A model generated the notes under the pieces. The model did no database searches, was not told where the DNA came from, and saw only the letters and a list, made by a program, of their open reading frames with translations. The position numbers and the translations under genes are program-made. DNA of 58,804 nucleotides from NCBI GenBank assembly GCA_902521485.1, contig CABYRQ010000004.1, positions 1-58,804 of the forward strand, in the 5' to 3' direction. This DNA comes from an uncultured Alphaproteobacteria bacterium. Lineage in GTDB: Bacteria; Pseudomonadota; Alphaproteobacteria; HIMB59. How positions within the stretch are numbered: position 1 is the stretch's first letter; every line of letters starts with the position of its first letter. Shown in pieces: positions 42,962 through 52,861 of this stretch.

Positions 42962-44415
42962 AAATTAATTAAATGTGCTCTGAAGGCTAATTTTATTAAT
43001 TCATTTTTGAGATATTCATTATTTATAATGTAATTATTTAAGAAGTATAAATCGAATTCATTTATCGAGTAAAATTTTTCACTTAAATTTACATAGTATA
43101 TATATGAGTCAATCAAATTTAAATTTTCGGCTAAACTTGCCAAATACACAGGATTAACTGAAATTGTATCTGTCTCTGTTATCTTTAGATTGTCACTCTC
43201 TATAAAATTAATATTTCTATTCAAAAACAAAAATTTCATCAAAGGACTATCTATATTCTGATTGTTATCTGCATAGTATTTATTTTCGAAGTTTTTAATT
43301 AAATAATTCTTTAAAGCTGTTGCTATATCATTATTTTCAATTACACCGTTGGGAACATCCTTTAATAAAATTAATAAATTTTCTAAAAAACTTGAATTTT
43401 CATAAAGTGATAAAATCATTAATCCATTAATGTAATTTAAATTTCTTGAAGTGATTCTCATTTCACTAAATTGATCATTAACTAATCTGGATACATCATA
43501 TAAATCTAATTGAAATAAAGGAATATAGCTTTCTAAAATTTCAAGTTTTTTATTATAGTTAATATTTTTTTTCATCTCTTCATACATAGCTAATTCTTTA
43601 GGTTTAACTTTTAGCATTTCTAGCATAGATAAATATTGTGATTTGTTTATGACTCTATTTTTAAAAAGGTAATTTATTTGATAAAGATCTATTGTATTTG
43701 ATTTAAGATATATCTCTAATTCAAGAATATTATTAATTTCATCTACATTGACTTTTATACTATCAGAAATCGAAGCTATATATTTATCAATTAAACCTAA
43801 TTCACTTAAGTTGTAATTGGTTTCAATTGTATTATTTTTGATAAAGTCTAACAAAAATTTTGTATTTAATTTATCAAACTCTTTTTGATCAAAAATTTCA
43901 ATTATAAAATTAATCTGCTCAAATTGATTATCTTTTATTAAGCATAAGATATTATAAACCAAAATATCATCAAAATTTTTTTGATTATTATCCAAATCAA
44001 ATAAATATCGACACAATTCATTAAATTGATTTGAGTCAAATAAATAAGCTAAATATGACTGATTGTTATTTGGGTTTTGGAATTCTTCAAAAATAACTTT
44101 TTCAAACAAATTTGAGTTAATTTGGTATCTATAATTTTTTTTATTAAATAAATTTATTTTTTCGAAAAAAAAATCATTTTCATTTGAATATTCAGGATAA
44201 ATAATATTATTTGTCAAAGGGTCAAATAAAGAGTAAAAAAAATTGTTATTATTTTCTGTGGAGTTTATAAGTTTTAGAAGAATTTCTTCTGATTTAATTG
44301 ATGAAATTATATTGTTTTGTGAGAATGATTTTTCTTGAAATATGATTTCCTCGTTAACTTCATCGGCCTTCAATGGGAGAACTATTATTAGCAAAAAAAA
44401 AATGAGATATTTCAT
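42958..44415 (-). CDS. Exported hypothetical protein, 485 residues, helical
   Basis: Not recognised. A short signal peptide (residues 1-17, cleavage near LKA/DEV) suggests export. The rest is rich in Asn, Ile, Leu, Phe and Tyr with repeated helix-pair patterns, resembling a TPR-like or solenoid protein, but no consensus repeat is clear. There is only one cysteine pair (in DLCRYL-like and NILCLI-like segments). It is coupled by an ATGA overlap to a 43-residue membrane protein upstream, and overlaps the xer start by 4 bp. Its place between aroK and xer recurs, as I recall, in related genomes. Confidence 0.7.
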   Translation of the reverse strand: MKYLIFFLLIIVLPLKADEVNEEIIFQEKSFSQNNIISSIKSEEILLKLINSTENNNNFFYSLFDPLTNNIIYPEYSNENDFFFEKINLFNKKNYRYQINSNLFEKVIFEEFQNPNNNQSYLAYLFDSNQFNELCRYLFDLDNNQKNFDDILVYNILCLIKDNQFEQINFIIEIFDQKEFDKLNTKFLLDFIKNNTIETNYNLSELGLIDKYIASISDSIKVNVDEINNILELEIYLKSNTIDLYQINYLFKNRVINKSQYLSMLEMLKVKPKELAMYEEMKKNINYNKKLEILESYIPLFQLDLYDVSRLVNDQFSEMRITSRNLNYINGLMILSLYENSSFLENLLILLKDVPNGVIENNDIATALKNYLIKNFENKYYADNNQNIDSPLMKFLFLNRNINFIESDNLKITETDTISVNPVYLASLAENLNLIDSYIYYVNLSEKFYSINEFDLYFLNNYIINNEYLKNELIKLAFRAHLINL

Positions 44416-44543
44416 GTGAACTGATCTATTGGAATGTCATAAACCTTTTCTTTTGTTGGTGCTGGTATTTTTATAGAGTTTATTAAAACAAAACCTAATA
44501 AAATTAGTATAATAATCGTTGATAGTAATGCTATTTTTCTCAT
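44412..44543 (-). CDS. Small single-helix membrane protein, 43 residues
   Basis: A 43-codon gene on the minus strand. The product has one membrane helix (residues 3-22, IALLSTIIILILLGFVLI) and then a proline-containing tail (IPAPTKEKVYDIPIDQF). It starts at ATG 44543 and stops in an ATGA overlap with the 485-residue gene, which argues for real translation. It is 54 bp from the divergent aroK start. Function unknown; a small inner-membrane protein facing the periplasm is the simplest reading. Confidence 0.6.
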   Translation of the reverse strand: MRKIALLSTIIILILLGFVLINSIKIPAPTKEKVYDIPIDQFT

Positions 44544-44597
44544 TATTATTAATTTATTGGTTTTTCATATTATATATTTAAAACATATCAAATAACA

Positions 44598-45101
44598 ATG
44601 GTGAAAAAAAATTTTGAAAAAATATGTATAATTGGTATGCCTGGATCAGGTAAATCCACGATTGGTAGGGCTTTATCAGATTACTTAAAATTTGATTTTT
44701 ACGATACTGATGAACAAATTGAAATAGAAAATCAATCAAAAATAAAGGACATATTTAATCAAGAGGGTGAGGAGCATTTTAGAAAATTAGAAAGATCAAT
44801 ATTCAAAAAATTGATTTTGAAGAAAAAGATTGTTGTTTCTACTGGTGGAGGAATAATTTTAAGAAATAAAGACCTTTTAAAGCAAACATTTAACATATAT
44901 TTAAAATGTGATTTAGAAACTTTAATTAAAAGAACTTCGCGAAATAAACAAAGGCCCCTATTAAAAAATAATATTGAGAAAAATATAAAAATACTTTTCA
45001 ATGACAGAAAAGAAATTTACAATAATTCTTCTGATTTTACAATTAATGCAACCAGTAATATTCAAAAAACTATAAAAACTATATTAGAATATTTAAAATA
45101 A
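44598..45101 (+). CDS. aroK: Shikimate kinase
   Basis: Phosphorylates shikimate in aromatic amino acid synthesis. Walker A is GMPGSGKST (residues 13-21); the shikimate-binding segments are YDTDEQIE and STGGGIILR, and the lid region is NKQRPLL. The 167-residue length is standard. It is coupled to aroB by a TAATG junction, and aroB to the CBS protein by another. Confidence 0.95.
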   Translation: MVKKNFEKICIIGMPGSGKSTIGRALSDYLKFDFYDTDEQIEIENQSKIKDIFNQEGEEHFRKLERSIFKKLILKKKIVVSTGGGIILRNKDLLKQTFNIYLKCDLETLIKRTSRNKQRPLLKNNIEKNIKILFNDRKEIYNNSSDFTINATSNIQKTIKTILEYLK

Positions 45102-46153
45102 TGAAGATAAGAAAGATAATTGATAAACACATACACGAAATTGAATTTTTAAAAATAGCCCAATTAGAAAAAAAATTAATTAATAATATTTCAAATCATG
45201 ATATTTTAATTTTCGATAGGAATATTGAGAAAATTGGATTAATCAAAAAACTTTTAAAAAAATTTCCTAAACGATGTATTATTATTAAAGGTCATGAGAA
45301 AATTAAAAATATACAAAACTATTCGTTTATAATTGAGAAAATAATAAAATTAGGAGTTCAACGTAAAACTATAATTTACTCATTTGGAGGTGGAACACTA
45401 GGAGACCTCTCAGGTTTTTTAGCATCCACGATATTAAGAGGAGTTGAACACATCATGATACCTACTTCTCTTTTAGCAATGGTAGATAGCTCAATTGGTG
45501 GTAAGACAGGAATTAATAGCAAATTTGGTAAAAATTTAATTGGTACTTTTTATCTTCCAAAAAAAGTATTTATATGTTCAGATTTTCTTAAAAGTTTACC
45601 AAAAAGGGAAATTGCATGTGGATATGCAGAAATAATAAAATATAGCCTTATTCATTCAAAGCAACTTCACAAGCTTCTTATTAAGGGATCCAAGGGAGAC
45701 ATAAATAAAATTATCAAACTATCTATTAACTCGAAATTTAAATATATCAGTGATTTTAGAGAAAAATTAAAATCTAAAAATTCTAGAGCAATTCTTAACT
45801 TTGGACACACAATTGGTCATGCTATTGAAAATTCAAATTTTTATAAAGGCAATCTAAAACATGGAGAGGCGATATCTTTAGGAATGATAGTAGAATTAAA
45901 AATTTCTAGTTTATTAAATTACTATCCTAAAACAGTTGATAATTTAATTGAAATTTTAAAAAAATACAATTTACCTATTAACTATAACAAATATGTAAAT
46001 AAAATAACTATTCCATCATTAATAAAAAAAATTGCATTTGATAAAAAAGTTGTAAATGAAGATGTTAATATTGTTTTAATTGGAAAAAATGGAGGTTTTG
46101 TTAAAAAGATTTCAATTAGAGATCTTAAATCTATTCTAAATCAAATAAAATAA
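45101..46153 (+). CDS. aroB: 3-dehydroquinate synthase
   Basis: Second step of the shikimate pathway; needs NAD+ and a divalent metal. Conserved segments are SFGGGTLGDLSGFLASTILRG, IPTSLLAMVDSSIGGKTGIN, and the metal-binding CGYAEIIKYSLIH and LNFGHTIGHAIE with HGEAISLGM. The 350-residue length is normal. It starts on the aroK stop codon (TAATG). Confidence 0.96.
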   Translation: MKIRKIIDKHIHEIEFLKIAQLEKKLINNISNHDILIFDRNIEKIGLIKKLLKKFPKRCIIIKGHEKIKNIQNYSFIIEKIIKLGVQRKTIIYSFGGGTLGDLSGFLASTILRGVEHIMIPTSLLAMVDSSIGGKTGINSKFGKNLIGTFYLPKKVFICSDFLKSLPKREIACGYAEIIKYSLIHSKQLHKLLIKGSKGDINKIIKLSINSKFKYISDFREKLKSKNSRAILNFGHTIGHAIENSNFYKGNLKHGEAISLGMIVELKISSLLNYYPKTVDNLIEILKKYNLPINYNKYVNKITIPSLIKKIAFDKKVVNEDVNIVLIGKNGGFVKKISIRDLKSILNQIK

Positions 46154-47397
46154 TGACTTTAATTGTTATTATAAAAATTTTAGCGATAATTATCTTGCTC
46201 TTATTATCAGCCCTTTCCTCTGGTTCGGAAACTGCTTTAACTGCAGTGTCGAAACAGCGAGCTCACAGACAAAAAGATAAAGGAGCTAAAAATGCTAATT
46301 TCATTTTAAAAATTAAAGAATTCAAAGATGAATTTATTACGGGAATCTTACTTGCTAATAACCTATTTAATATTTTAGCTACAGCTTTAATGACAGAATT
46401 ACTTGTTTCAGAATTTGGTGGTTTAGGAGTATCTGTTGCTACAATTTTTATGACATTAATGATTGTTATATTTTCAGAGGTTACTCCCAAAATTTTCGCA
46501 ATTAATAAACCGATGACTTTTGCACTAAAAGTTTCTAAGTTTTTTTACTTTTACACGAAATTAATTAAACCAATTGTAAATCTCATTAATAAAGTTTCTA
46601 ACAAAATTATTAAATTAATTGGATTAAATTTAAATGCAGACCAATCAAAAATTATAGAAGAGGAGTTTGAAGGAGCTGTTCAACTGCAAAAACAATACTC
46701 AAAAGATGGTGAATATGAAGCTGATTATATGAGTAATATTCTTGAGTTAAAAAAATTAAAAGTTGATGAGCTTATGACTCACAGAAATGAAATTCTATTC
46801 ATTAACCTAGATGACCCCTATAAACAAAATTTTAAAGCTATAAGTTCATCAACATTCACAAGAATACCAGTTATAAAGGGAGATTTTAATAATCTGGTTG
46901 GTATTATAGATATCAGAGATTTTTTAAAAGACTCCTCTTTAGAGGAGTCAAATGAAAGTATTGAAAGAAATACTTTTCAGCCTGTTTTTATTCCCCAAAA
47001 CAAACTTGCGATGAAACAACTTATTGATTTTAAATCTTCTAGAGAACATATGGCTTTAATAGTTGATGAATATGGAGAAATACAAGGTTTAATTACTTTA
47101 GAGGATATTATTGAAGAAATAATTGGAGAAATTTTTGATGAAACTGACACTGATGAAACATATCTAGAGAAAATTGACTCTAATAATTATTTATTTAATG
47201 GAAATGCTAGTGTAAGAGAAATTAATAGAAGTCTAGATATTAACTTACCTGATCAATTTGTAACATTATCAGGTTTAATTCATGATTTAGCAAAAGAAAT
47301 CCCTAAAGTTGGAAAGGTTTTCTTTATTGAGGATGTAAAATTGCAAATAATCTCTAGATCAATAAACAAAATTAATAAGGTTAAGCTATCTGTTTGA
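46153..47397 (+). CDS. CNNM/CorC-family transporter (DUF21, CBS pair, CorC/HlyC domain)
   Basis: Inner-membrane protein linked in this family to magnesium or cobalt handling. The DUF21 domain (about 1-150) has four membrane segments and the SGSETALTAVSKQR motif. A pair of CBS domains follows (LMTHRNEILF through AALIVDEYGEIQGLITLEDI), then the C-terminal CorC_HlyC domain (YLFNGNASVREINRSL). The 414-residue length fits. Coupled to aroB by TAATG, a known alphaproteobacterial arrangement, and its end overlaps the convergent bolA by 12 bp. Confidence 0.92.
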   Translation: MTLIVIIKILAIIILLLLSALSSGSETALTAVSKQRAHRQKDKGAKNANFILKIKEFKDEFITGILLANNLFNILATALMTELLVSEFGGLGVSVATIFMTLMIVIFSEVTPKIFAINKPMTFALKVSKFFYFYTKLIKPIVNLINKVSNKIIKLIGLNLNADQSKIIEEEFEGAVQLQKQYSKDGEYEADYMSNILELKKLKVDELMTHRNEILFINLDDPYKQNFKAISSSTFTRIPVIKGDFNNLVGIIDIRDFLKDSSLEESNESIERNTFQPVFIPQNKLAMKQLIDFKSSREHMALIVDEYGEIQGLITLEDIIEEIIGEIFDETDTDETYLEKIDSNNYLFNGNASVREINRSLDINLPDQFVTLSGLIHDLAKEIPKVGKVFFIEDVKLQIISRSINKINKVKLSV

Positions 47398-47643
47398 TAT
47401 TTTTATTTCTAGGGAGTGTAGGCCAGATTTAAAAACCGGTTCTAATTTTTCATGAATTGTTCTATGAATATCTATTTTCTTCAGATTATTTTTATTCAAT
47501 ATTCTGAGCTCTACATGAGTTAACATGGTTGATGTATTTTCTACACCAGCATGTCCCATGTGTTTTTCACTGTTGTTAATAATTTCTAAAATTTCAAATT
47601 CACTAATATCTTGTAAAAGGATTTTAATATTATTTAAATTCAT
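47386..47643 (-). CDS. BolA-family protein
   Basis: BolA proteins pair with monothiol glutaredoxins in iron-sulfur trafficking. The 85 residues include HMGHAGVENTSTMLTHVELRIL and the IDIHRTIHEKLEPVF helix of the class II KH-like fold. The usual H-x-x-F/Y pattern is somewhat changed. It diverges from the dnaJ-like gene by 13 bp; the bolA, dnaJ, cobS, cobT order is common in Alphaproteobacteria. No glutaredoxin gene is in the window. Confidence 0.85.
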   Translation of the reverse strand: MNLNNIKILLQDISEFEILEIINNSEKHMGHAGVENTSTMLTHVELRILNKNNLKKIDIHRTIHEKLEPVFKSGLHSLEIKISNR

Positions 47644-47656
47644 AATTAAATCTTAA

Positions 47657-48166
47657 ATGAATAAAAAAAATAAAATAGAAAATTTATGCAATCATCCAAA
47701 TTGTAAAAAGGAAGGTGTTTATAAAGCACCTTTAGACTATGACAATTTAGGTAATTATCAGTGGTTTTGTATTGAACATATTAAAGAGTTTAATAAAAAG
47801 TGGAATTACCATAAGAAAATGGATGCAAATGAAATTGAAAACGATATTCGTTTTGACACCATCTGGAGAAGACCCACAAGCTCTTTTGGATCGGGGAGAA
47901 AGTTTTATAATTTTACGATCAATGGTGAGGATATGGGCACATTTGATAATCCTTCCGGATTTCAGCCTCAATCAAATAAATTGTTAAAATCCCTCAGTAT
48001 TTTAAAATTAGATATAAATACAGACTTAAAATTAATAAAGAAAAGGTATAAAGAACTGGTCAAAGAGCATCATCCAGATGTAAAGGGTGATAGTAAAAAA
48101 GTTATTGATAAATTTAGAGAAATAGTAGAAGCATATAACTACTTAATTGAAAGATACAAAAAATGA
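47657..48166 (+). CDS. DnaJ-domain protein of the cobS operon
   Basis: A short J-domain protein, not full DnaJ. The N-terminal part has Cys11, Cys16, Cys38 and His41 in an arrangement that could bind zinc (CNHPNC...FCIEH). The C-terminal J domain (about 110-169) carries His139-Pro140-Asp141 in KEHHPDVKGD, the motif that activates Hsp70. It overlaps cobS by 4 bp (ATGA), suggesting it works with CobS or CobT, perhaps in complex assembly; that is an inference. Confidence 0.85.
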   Translation: MNKKNKIENLCNHPNCKKEGVYKAPLDYDNLGNYQWFCIEHIKEFNKKWNYHKKMDANEIENDIRFDTIWRRPTSSFGSGRKFYNFTINGEDMGTFDNPSGFQPQSNKLLKSLSILKLDINTDLKLIKKRYKELVKEHHPDVKGDSKKVIDKFREIVEAYNYLIERYKK

Positions 48167-49119
48167 ATAAAATCGAGGCTCTGAAAAAAAAAGATAATTT
48201 ACAAATTTCTGAAGTATCATCCAAAGAAGTCTTTGGCATTCTAACAGATATTAAAGTTCCAAAATTTAATGAAGCTAGTGAATATTGCCCTAAATTAGAC
48301 ACAAACTACGTATTTGATGAAAGTACAACGATTGCTATTTTGCTTGGTCTAAAATTCAATAAACGAGTTTTCTTACAGGGTTTGCATGGAACTGGAAAGT
48401 CCTCTCACATCGAACAAGTTTGTGCAAGATTAAACTGGCCGTGCATAAGAGTTAACTTAGATAGTCATGTATCGAGAATCGATCTTATTGGAAAAGATGC
48501 AATAGTTCTAAAAGATAACAAACAAGTTACAGAATTTCAGGAAGGTATCCTTCCTTGGGCATTTCAAAATAACGTTTCGTTAGTTTTTGACGAATACGAT
48601 GCAGGTCGACCAGATGTAATGTTTGTTATCCAAAGAATACTTGAAGCTGAGGGAAAGTTAACTCTTCTTGACCAAAGTAAGGTGCTCTCACCTCATCCTT
48701 ATTTTAGGCTATTTGCTACTGCTAACACAGTAGGTCTTGGGGATACCTCTGGGATTTATCATGGAACAAATCAGATCAATCAAGGTCAAATGGATAGATG
48801 GAATATAGTTGCAAAATTAAACTACCTTGATGAGGATAAAGAAATAGAAATTATTTCAAAAAAAGTTTCTGCAAACAATGAAGAGAAGAAAATAATAGCT
48901 TCTATGGTTCAAATGGCAAATTTAACAAGAAAAGGTTTTGAACAAAAAGATATATCTATTGTCATGAGCCCTAGAACTGTAATTATGTGGGCAGAAAATT
49001 ATAAAATTATTAAAGATATTAAAAACTCTTTGAAGTTTACTTTTTTGAATAAATGTGACGAAAGTGAAATAGATATATATAAAGAATATTTCCAAAGAAC
49101 ATTTGCAATTGATATCTAA
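48163..49119 (+). CDS. cobS: Cobaltochelatase-type AAA ATPase CobS
   Basis: AAA+ motor that forms a complex with CobT and, in aerobic B12 synthesis, drives cobalt insertion by CobN. Walker A is GLHGTGKSS (Lys79), Walker B is LVFDEYDAG (Asp143, Glu144), and the sensor/arginine region MSPRTVIMWAEN follows. The N-terminal segment SSKEVFGILTDI is typical of CobS. The 318-residue length is standard. Directly followed by cobT; no cobN in the window. Confidence 0.95.
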   Translation: MNKIEALKKKDNLQISEVSSKEVFGILTDIKVPKFNEASEYCPKLDTNYVFDESTTIAILLGLKFNKRVFLQGLHGTGKSSHIEQVCARLNWPCIRVNLDSHVSRIDLIGKDAIVLKDNKQVTEFQEGILPWAFQNNVSLVFDEYDAGRPDVMFVIQRILEAEGKLTLLDQSKVLSPHPYFRLFATANTVGLGDTSGIYHGTNQINQGQMDRWNIVAKLNYLDEDKEIEIISKKVSANNEEKKIIASMVQMANLTRKGFEQKDISIVMSPRTVIMWAENYKIIKDIKNSLKFTFLNKCDESEIDIYKEYFQRTFAIDI

Positions 49120-50910
49120 TTGTCCGAGAAACAACTAAATATTCCCAGGCAAATTTCAAATACTCTCAATTCTGTTAATAAAACAATATCGGAAAATAAA
49201 GAATTAAAAATAAATGTAAATTCAAATATTGTTTTAGAGAAAGATGATACTTTAAACCTTCCTTCAATCTCAAATATTTTCAATTACGAGGATATGCGTG
49301 GTGCAGCAGACTCATTTGCTCTTAAAAAAAAATACCATGATGAAAAACTGTTAAACCAAATAACATCTAAAAATATTGATATTAGAGAAGAAATAATTTT
49401 CTTAGAGCGTTTACGATATGAGACATATGGCTCAAAACCCTTCAAAGGTATTATAAAAAATATTGAGAATAAATGGTTTAAAAGATTAGAGTTATTAAAA
49501 CTAAAAAAACAAAAAGACTCTAAAGATTTATTTTATTTTACCTTAACGCATTTTTTCATTGATTTAGTAAACAGTAAAATGTGGAAATCAAATAATAATC
49601 ATTTAAAGAATATAACTTCTAAAGACAACATATCAGAATTTTATAACGCACTTCAAAAATTGTCTCTGAATATTCAAGACCAAAAAGAATATTTAAATTT
49701 ATCGGTAGATTTACTTAGAATTATTTTTCCATCTGTTGAGGATGAAAGCCAACCAGATGATAAAGATCTCGATGAGGGAAATGATGAAGAGGATTTCAAT
49801 CAACAACAAGACCAAGAAGAAAATCAAGCCCAAAAACCTGAAGAAAGCCAATTAGAGGAAAATATGCATACTCCAGAAAATGACTCAGATAATAGTCAAT
49901 CTAGTGTTCAAGGAGAAGAGATTGATATTGAAATTTCAGACCAACAAATTGAAGATATATTTAAGTCAATTGATAGTTATAGAAACCTTAATCAAAATTA
50001 TAAAGCAGCTACTAATCAATATGATGAAATCATAGAAGCAATTAAACTATGTGATCATGAAGAGTTAGTGGCCCTAAGAAGGCAGCTCGATGAAAAATGT
50101 GATTTATATCAAAAGCAAATATCAAGATTAGCAAATAAATTATATCGAAAACTTCAATCAAAACAAAATAGGTCATGGAATTTTGATTTAGACGAAGGTG
50201 TTCTAGACACTTCAAAACTTACCAGGGTTATAACTAATTCAAATAGTTCTCTCTCTTTTAAAAAAGAAAAAGAAATTAAATTTGAAGATACAACCGTAAC
50301 TTTGTTAATTGATAATTCAGGATCAATGAGAGGAAAACCTATTATGATAGCTGCTTTAACAACTGATATGATAGCCGCTACTTTAGAAAAATGCAAAATC
50401 AAAGTTGAAATTCTTGGTTTTACAACAAAAGCATGGAAAGGTGGAAAAACTCGAGAGCATTGGCTCAAAAATGGAAAGCAAAAAAACCCTGGAAGACTTA
50501 ATGACCTAAGACATATTATTTATAAATCTGCTGACCAAAACTCAAAAAAATCTAAAATAAATTTAGGCTTAATGTTAAAAGAGGGTCTATTAAAAGAAAA
50601 TATTGATGGCGAAGCACTTCTTTGGGCTAGTTCTAGAATTTCGAAAAGGCCTGAAAGTAGGAAAATACTAATTGTTATATCTGATGGCGCCCCCGTAGAT
50701 GACTCAACACTATCTGTAAACAATAGTAATTATTTAGAAAAACACCTAAAAAGTACTATTCTTGCGATTGAAGAGAAATCAAACATTGAACTATTAGCAA
50801 TCGGTATAGGTCATAACGTAGGTCAGTATTACAGTAAAGCAATTACCATTCATGATGTAGAAGAGTTAGGTGGAATTATGTTTGAAAAAATAGAGTCATT
50901 ATTCGACTAA
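49120..50910 (+). CDS. cobT: Cobaltochelatase-type VWA protein CobT
   Basis: Partner of CobS. The N-terminal helical domain has [19 protein letters not shown]. An acidic, Gln- and Glu-rich linker spans about 207-280, then a conserved helix region leads to the C-terminal VWA domain with the MIDAS motif DNSGS (Asp398, Ser400, Ser402) and [10 protein letters not shown]. The 596-residue length is normal. The start is TTG, immediately after the cobS stop. Its end overlaps the convergent tgt by 12 bp. Confidence 0.94.
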   Translation: MSEKQLNIPRQISNTLNSVNKTISENKELKINVNSNIVLEKDDTLNLPSISNIFNYEDMRGAADSFALKKKYHDEKLLNQITSKNIDIREEIIFLERLRYETYGSKPFKGIIKNIENKWFKRLELLKLKKQKDSKDLFYFTLTHFFIDLVNSKMWKSNNNHLKNITSKDNISEFYNALQKLSLNIQDQKEYLNLSVDLLRIIFPSVEDESQPDDKDLDEGNDEEDFNQQQDQEENQAQKPEESQLEENMHTPENDSDNSQSSVQGEEIDIEISDQQIEDIFKSIDSYRNLNQNYKAATNQYDEIIEAIKLCDHEELVALRRQLDEKCDLYQKQISRLANKLYRKLQSKQNRSWNFDLDEGVLDTSKLTRVITNSNSSLSFKKEKEIKFEDTTVTLLIDNSGSMRGKPIMIAALTTDMIAATLEKCKIKVEILGFTTKAWKGGKTREHWLKNGKQKNPGRLNDLRHIIYKSADQNSKKSKINLGLMLKEGLLKENIDGEALLWASSRISKRPESRKILIVISDGAPVDDSTLSVNNSNYLEKHLKSTILAIEEKSNIELLAIGIGHNVGQYYSKAITIHDVEELGGIMFEKIESLFD

Positions 50911-52101
50911 ATTAGACAAAATTTTATTCTTATACTCTTCAAATCTATCCTCATTTATAGATAATCTTATTTCTTCAAAAAACTTATTCATAAACCAAAT
51001 ATTATATATTGATAAAATGGTCATACCGAGCATCTCATTAGCTTTAAACAAATGATGTATATAAGATTTTGAAAATTTATTTATTTCCTGTATTTCACAT
51101 CCTTCATCAATACTGGAATGATCGTCTTTAAATTTTGAGTTGTTTAAATTAATTCCTTTACTATTTAGTTTTGACATCATAATACCATGTCTAGCAATTC
51201 TTGTAGGTGATACACAATCAAATGTGTCATATCCAGAACTTACACCATGCAAAATATCATCTAGTCCTCCAATTCCTAGAATATGAATAGGTTTGGATTT
51301 ATCTATATAATTTTCACAGAAAGAAAAGATATCGTACATCTGATTTTTTGTACTCCCCAAAGAGCCACCTATTGCAAGTCCATCAAAATTTTTTGAGCAT
51401 GTTTCTTCACAAGCAATCTTTCTTAAATCCTCATAAACACCGCCTTGTATTATACCATATAGTGACTGTTTTCCTGAGGAACCAAAAGTTGAGTTGTACT
51501 TTTTAAATTTTGAGTCGAAAGAATATAAACATCTTTCTGCCCAGCGATGACTCATGTACATAGACTTTTCTGTATATTTTTTTGAGACATTAAAGGGCGT
51601 ACATTCATCTAAGACAAAAATCAGATCAGCACCAAAGTCACGTTGTAATTCAATTGATCTCTCAGGTGATAAGAATACTCTATCTCCATTTATATAATTT
51701 CTAAATGATGCACCATCCTCAGTTATTTTTATGAGAGATTTTCTCTTTGTATTATTGTTTTTTCCTTTAATTTCCTCTGAAACTGAACCATATCCTAGTG
51801 AAAATATTTGATATCCTCCACTATCAGTCATCATAGGTCCATTCCAATCAGTAAAACTCTGTAAACCCCCTTCTTTTGATATGATCTCTGGACCCGGTTG
51901 AAGCATTAAATGATATGTGTTTGAAAGAATAATTTGTGTTCTTGCTAATTTTAATTGAGAGGGGAGTACAGATTTGACAGTGGCCTTGGTACCACAAAAA
52001 ATAAATGAAGGTGTATTGATTTTACCGTGTGATGTATTAATTAATCCAAGTCGAGCATTTGATAATTTTGACTTTTTTTTTACTTGAAAAAAATTAGTCA
52101 A
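50899..52101 (-). CDS. tgt: Queuine tRNA-ribosyltransferase, zinc site degenerate
   Basis: Exchanges G34 of GUN tRNAs for a queuosine precursor. Catalytic residues are present: Asp93 ([13 protein letters not shown]), Asp165 (VLDECTPF) and the nucleophile Asp295 ([10 protein letters not shown]). The C-terminal zinc site is not: the usual C-x-C-x2-C reads Cys335-x-Ile337-x2-Ile340, and the distant His is Tyr366. In the substrate pocket the usual GGLAVGE-type loop is one residue shorter and reads GGSLGS. The start is TTG, overlapping the yhhQ stop by 8 bp. This is likely a functional but altered Tgt. Confidence 0.88.
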   Translation of the reverse strand: MTNFFQVKKKSKLSNARLGLINTSHGKINTPSFIFCGTKATVKSVLPSQLKLARTQIILSNTYHLMLQPGPEIISKEGGLQSFTDWNGPMMTDSGGYQIFSLGYGSVSEEIKGKNNNTKRKSLIKITEDGASFRNYINGDRVFLSPERSIELQRDFGADLIFVLDECTPFNVSKKYTEKSMYMSHRWAERCLYSFDSKFKKYNSTFGSSGKQSLYGIIQGGVYEDLRKIACEETCSKNFDGLAIGGSLGSTKNQMYDIFSFCENYIDKSKPIHILGIGGLDDILHGVSSGYDTFDCVSPTRIARHGIMMSKLNSKGINLNNSKFKDDHSSIDEGCEIQEINKFSKSYIHHLFKANEMLGMTILSIYNIWFMNKFFEEIRLSINEDRFEEYKNKILSNLVE

Positions 52102-52861
52102 GTTTAGATGGCAAAAAGATCTTCGCTAAATAAATAAATATTGTATCAAATAGGCTTAATAGAATTCTAAGTAAATAAATACCTACTCCATACGAAATAA
52201 TTAGGTCAAATAAAGGAACTGGGTTAGAAGATAAGATATTAAATGCAAGAACACTAAATATAATATTATCAATAAATTGCGATACAATTGTTGATGCATT
52301 ATTTCTAAACCAAAGGTTAGTATTTTTATTTTTTAAATAAGAAAATATAAAAATATCAATTTTTTGACTTATAAAAAAAGCGCAAATACTTCCAACTATT
52401 ATTGGAAACTGTGGAAGGAAAATAGTCATAATTGACTCATGCATACCATAGCTCCAAGACCATGCAGGATGCTCATCAGGATTAATTGGAGCCATAGATA
52501 TTGTTAAAAACATAAGTACGGTTGAAAATAAGTATGCTGCAATACCTAGGTATATACATTTAGTTGCAGATTTTTTATCAAAATACTCATTTAATATGTC
52601 AGTACAAAGAAATATAGAAATAAACAAAACAGTTCCTAGGGCCATAGGTTCAGGAAAGAAAGGAAAGTCTACAACTTTAAGAACTTGAATATTAGCTAAT
52701 ATGATTGCAATCGCTACATAAACATAAATACCTGTCTTTCCGAAGAACTTAAGTGAGAGTAAAATTGAAAGATAACAAAATATAATTTGAAATAACCAGA
52801 TAATTACAACTGAAGAGTTATTTAAGTTATTTGATAAATTTAAAAATAATTCTTGAAACAT
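52094..52861 (-). CDS. yhhQ: Queuosine precursor transporter (YhhQ/VUT family)
   Basis: Imports a 7-deazaguanine precursor for queuosine. About six membrane helices are visible in 255 residues. Family segments include ALGTVLFISIFLCTDILNEYF with the conserved DILNE, MHESIMTIFLPQFP, and NNASTIVSQFIDNIIFSVLA. It is encoded directly upstream of tgt with an 8-bp overlap, a pairing that signals salvage. No de novo queuosine genes are in the window. It begins right at the stop of rpmB. Confidence 0.9.
   Translation of the reverse strand: MFQELFLNLSNNLNNSSVVIIWLFQIIFCYLSILLSLKFFGKTGIYVYVAIAIILANIQVLKVVDFPFFPEPMALGTVLFISIFLCTDILNEYFDKKSATKCIYLGIAAYLFSTVLMFLTISMAPINPDEHPAWSWSYGMHESIMTIFLPQFPIIVGSICAFFISQKIDIFIFSYLKNKNTNLWFRNNASTIVSQFIDNIIFSVLAFNILSSNPVPLFDLIISYGVGIYLLRILLSLFDTIFIYLAKIFLPSKLD

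Noticed and set aside
46930..46949. Perfect 8-bp inverted repeat with a TTTA loop
   Set aside because: It lies inside the coding sequence of the CorC-like gene at a Ser/Leu/Glu/Ser stretch and has no T tract; most likely a codon coincidence.
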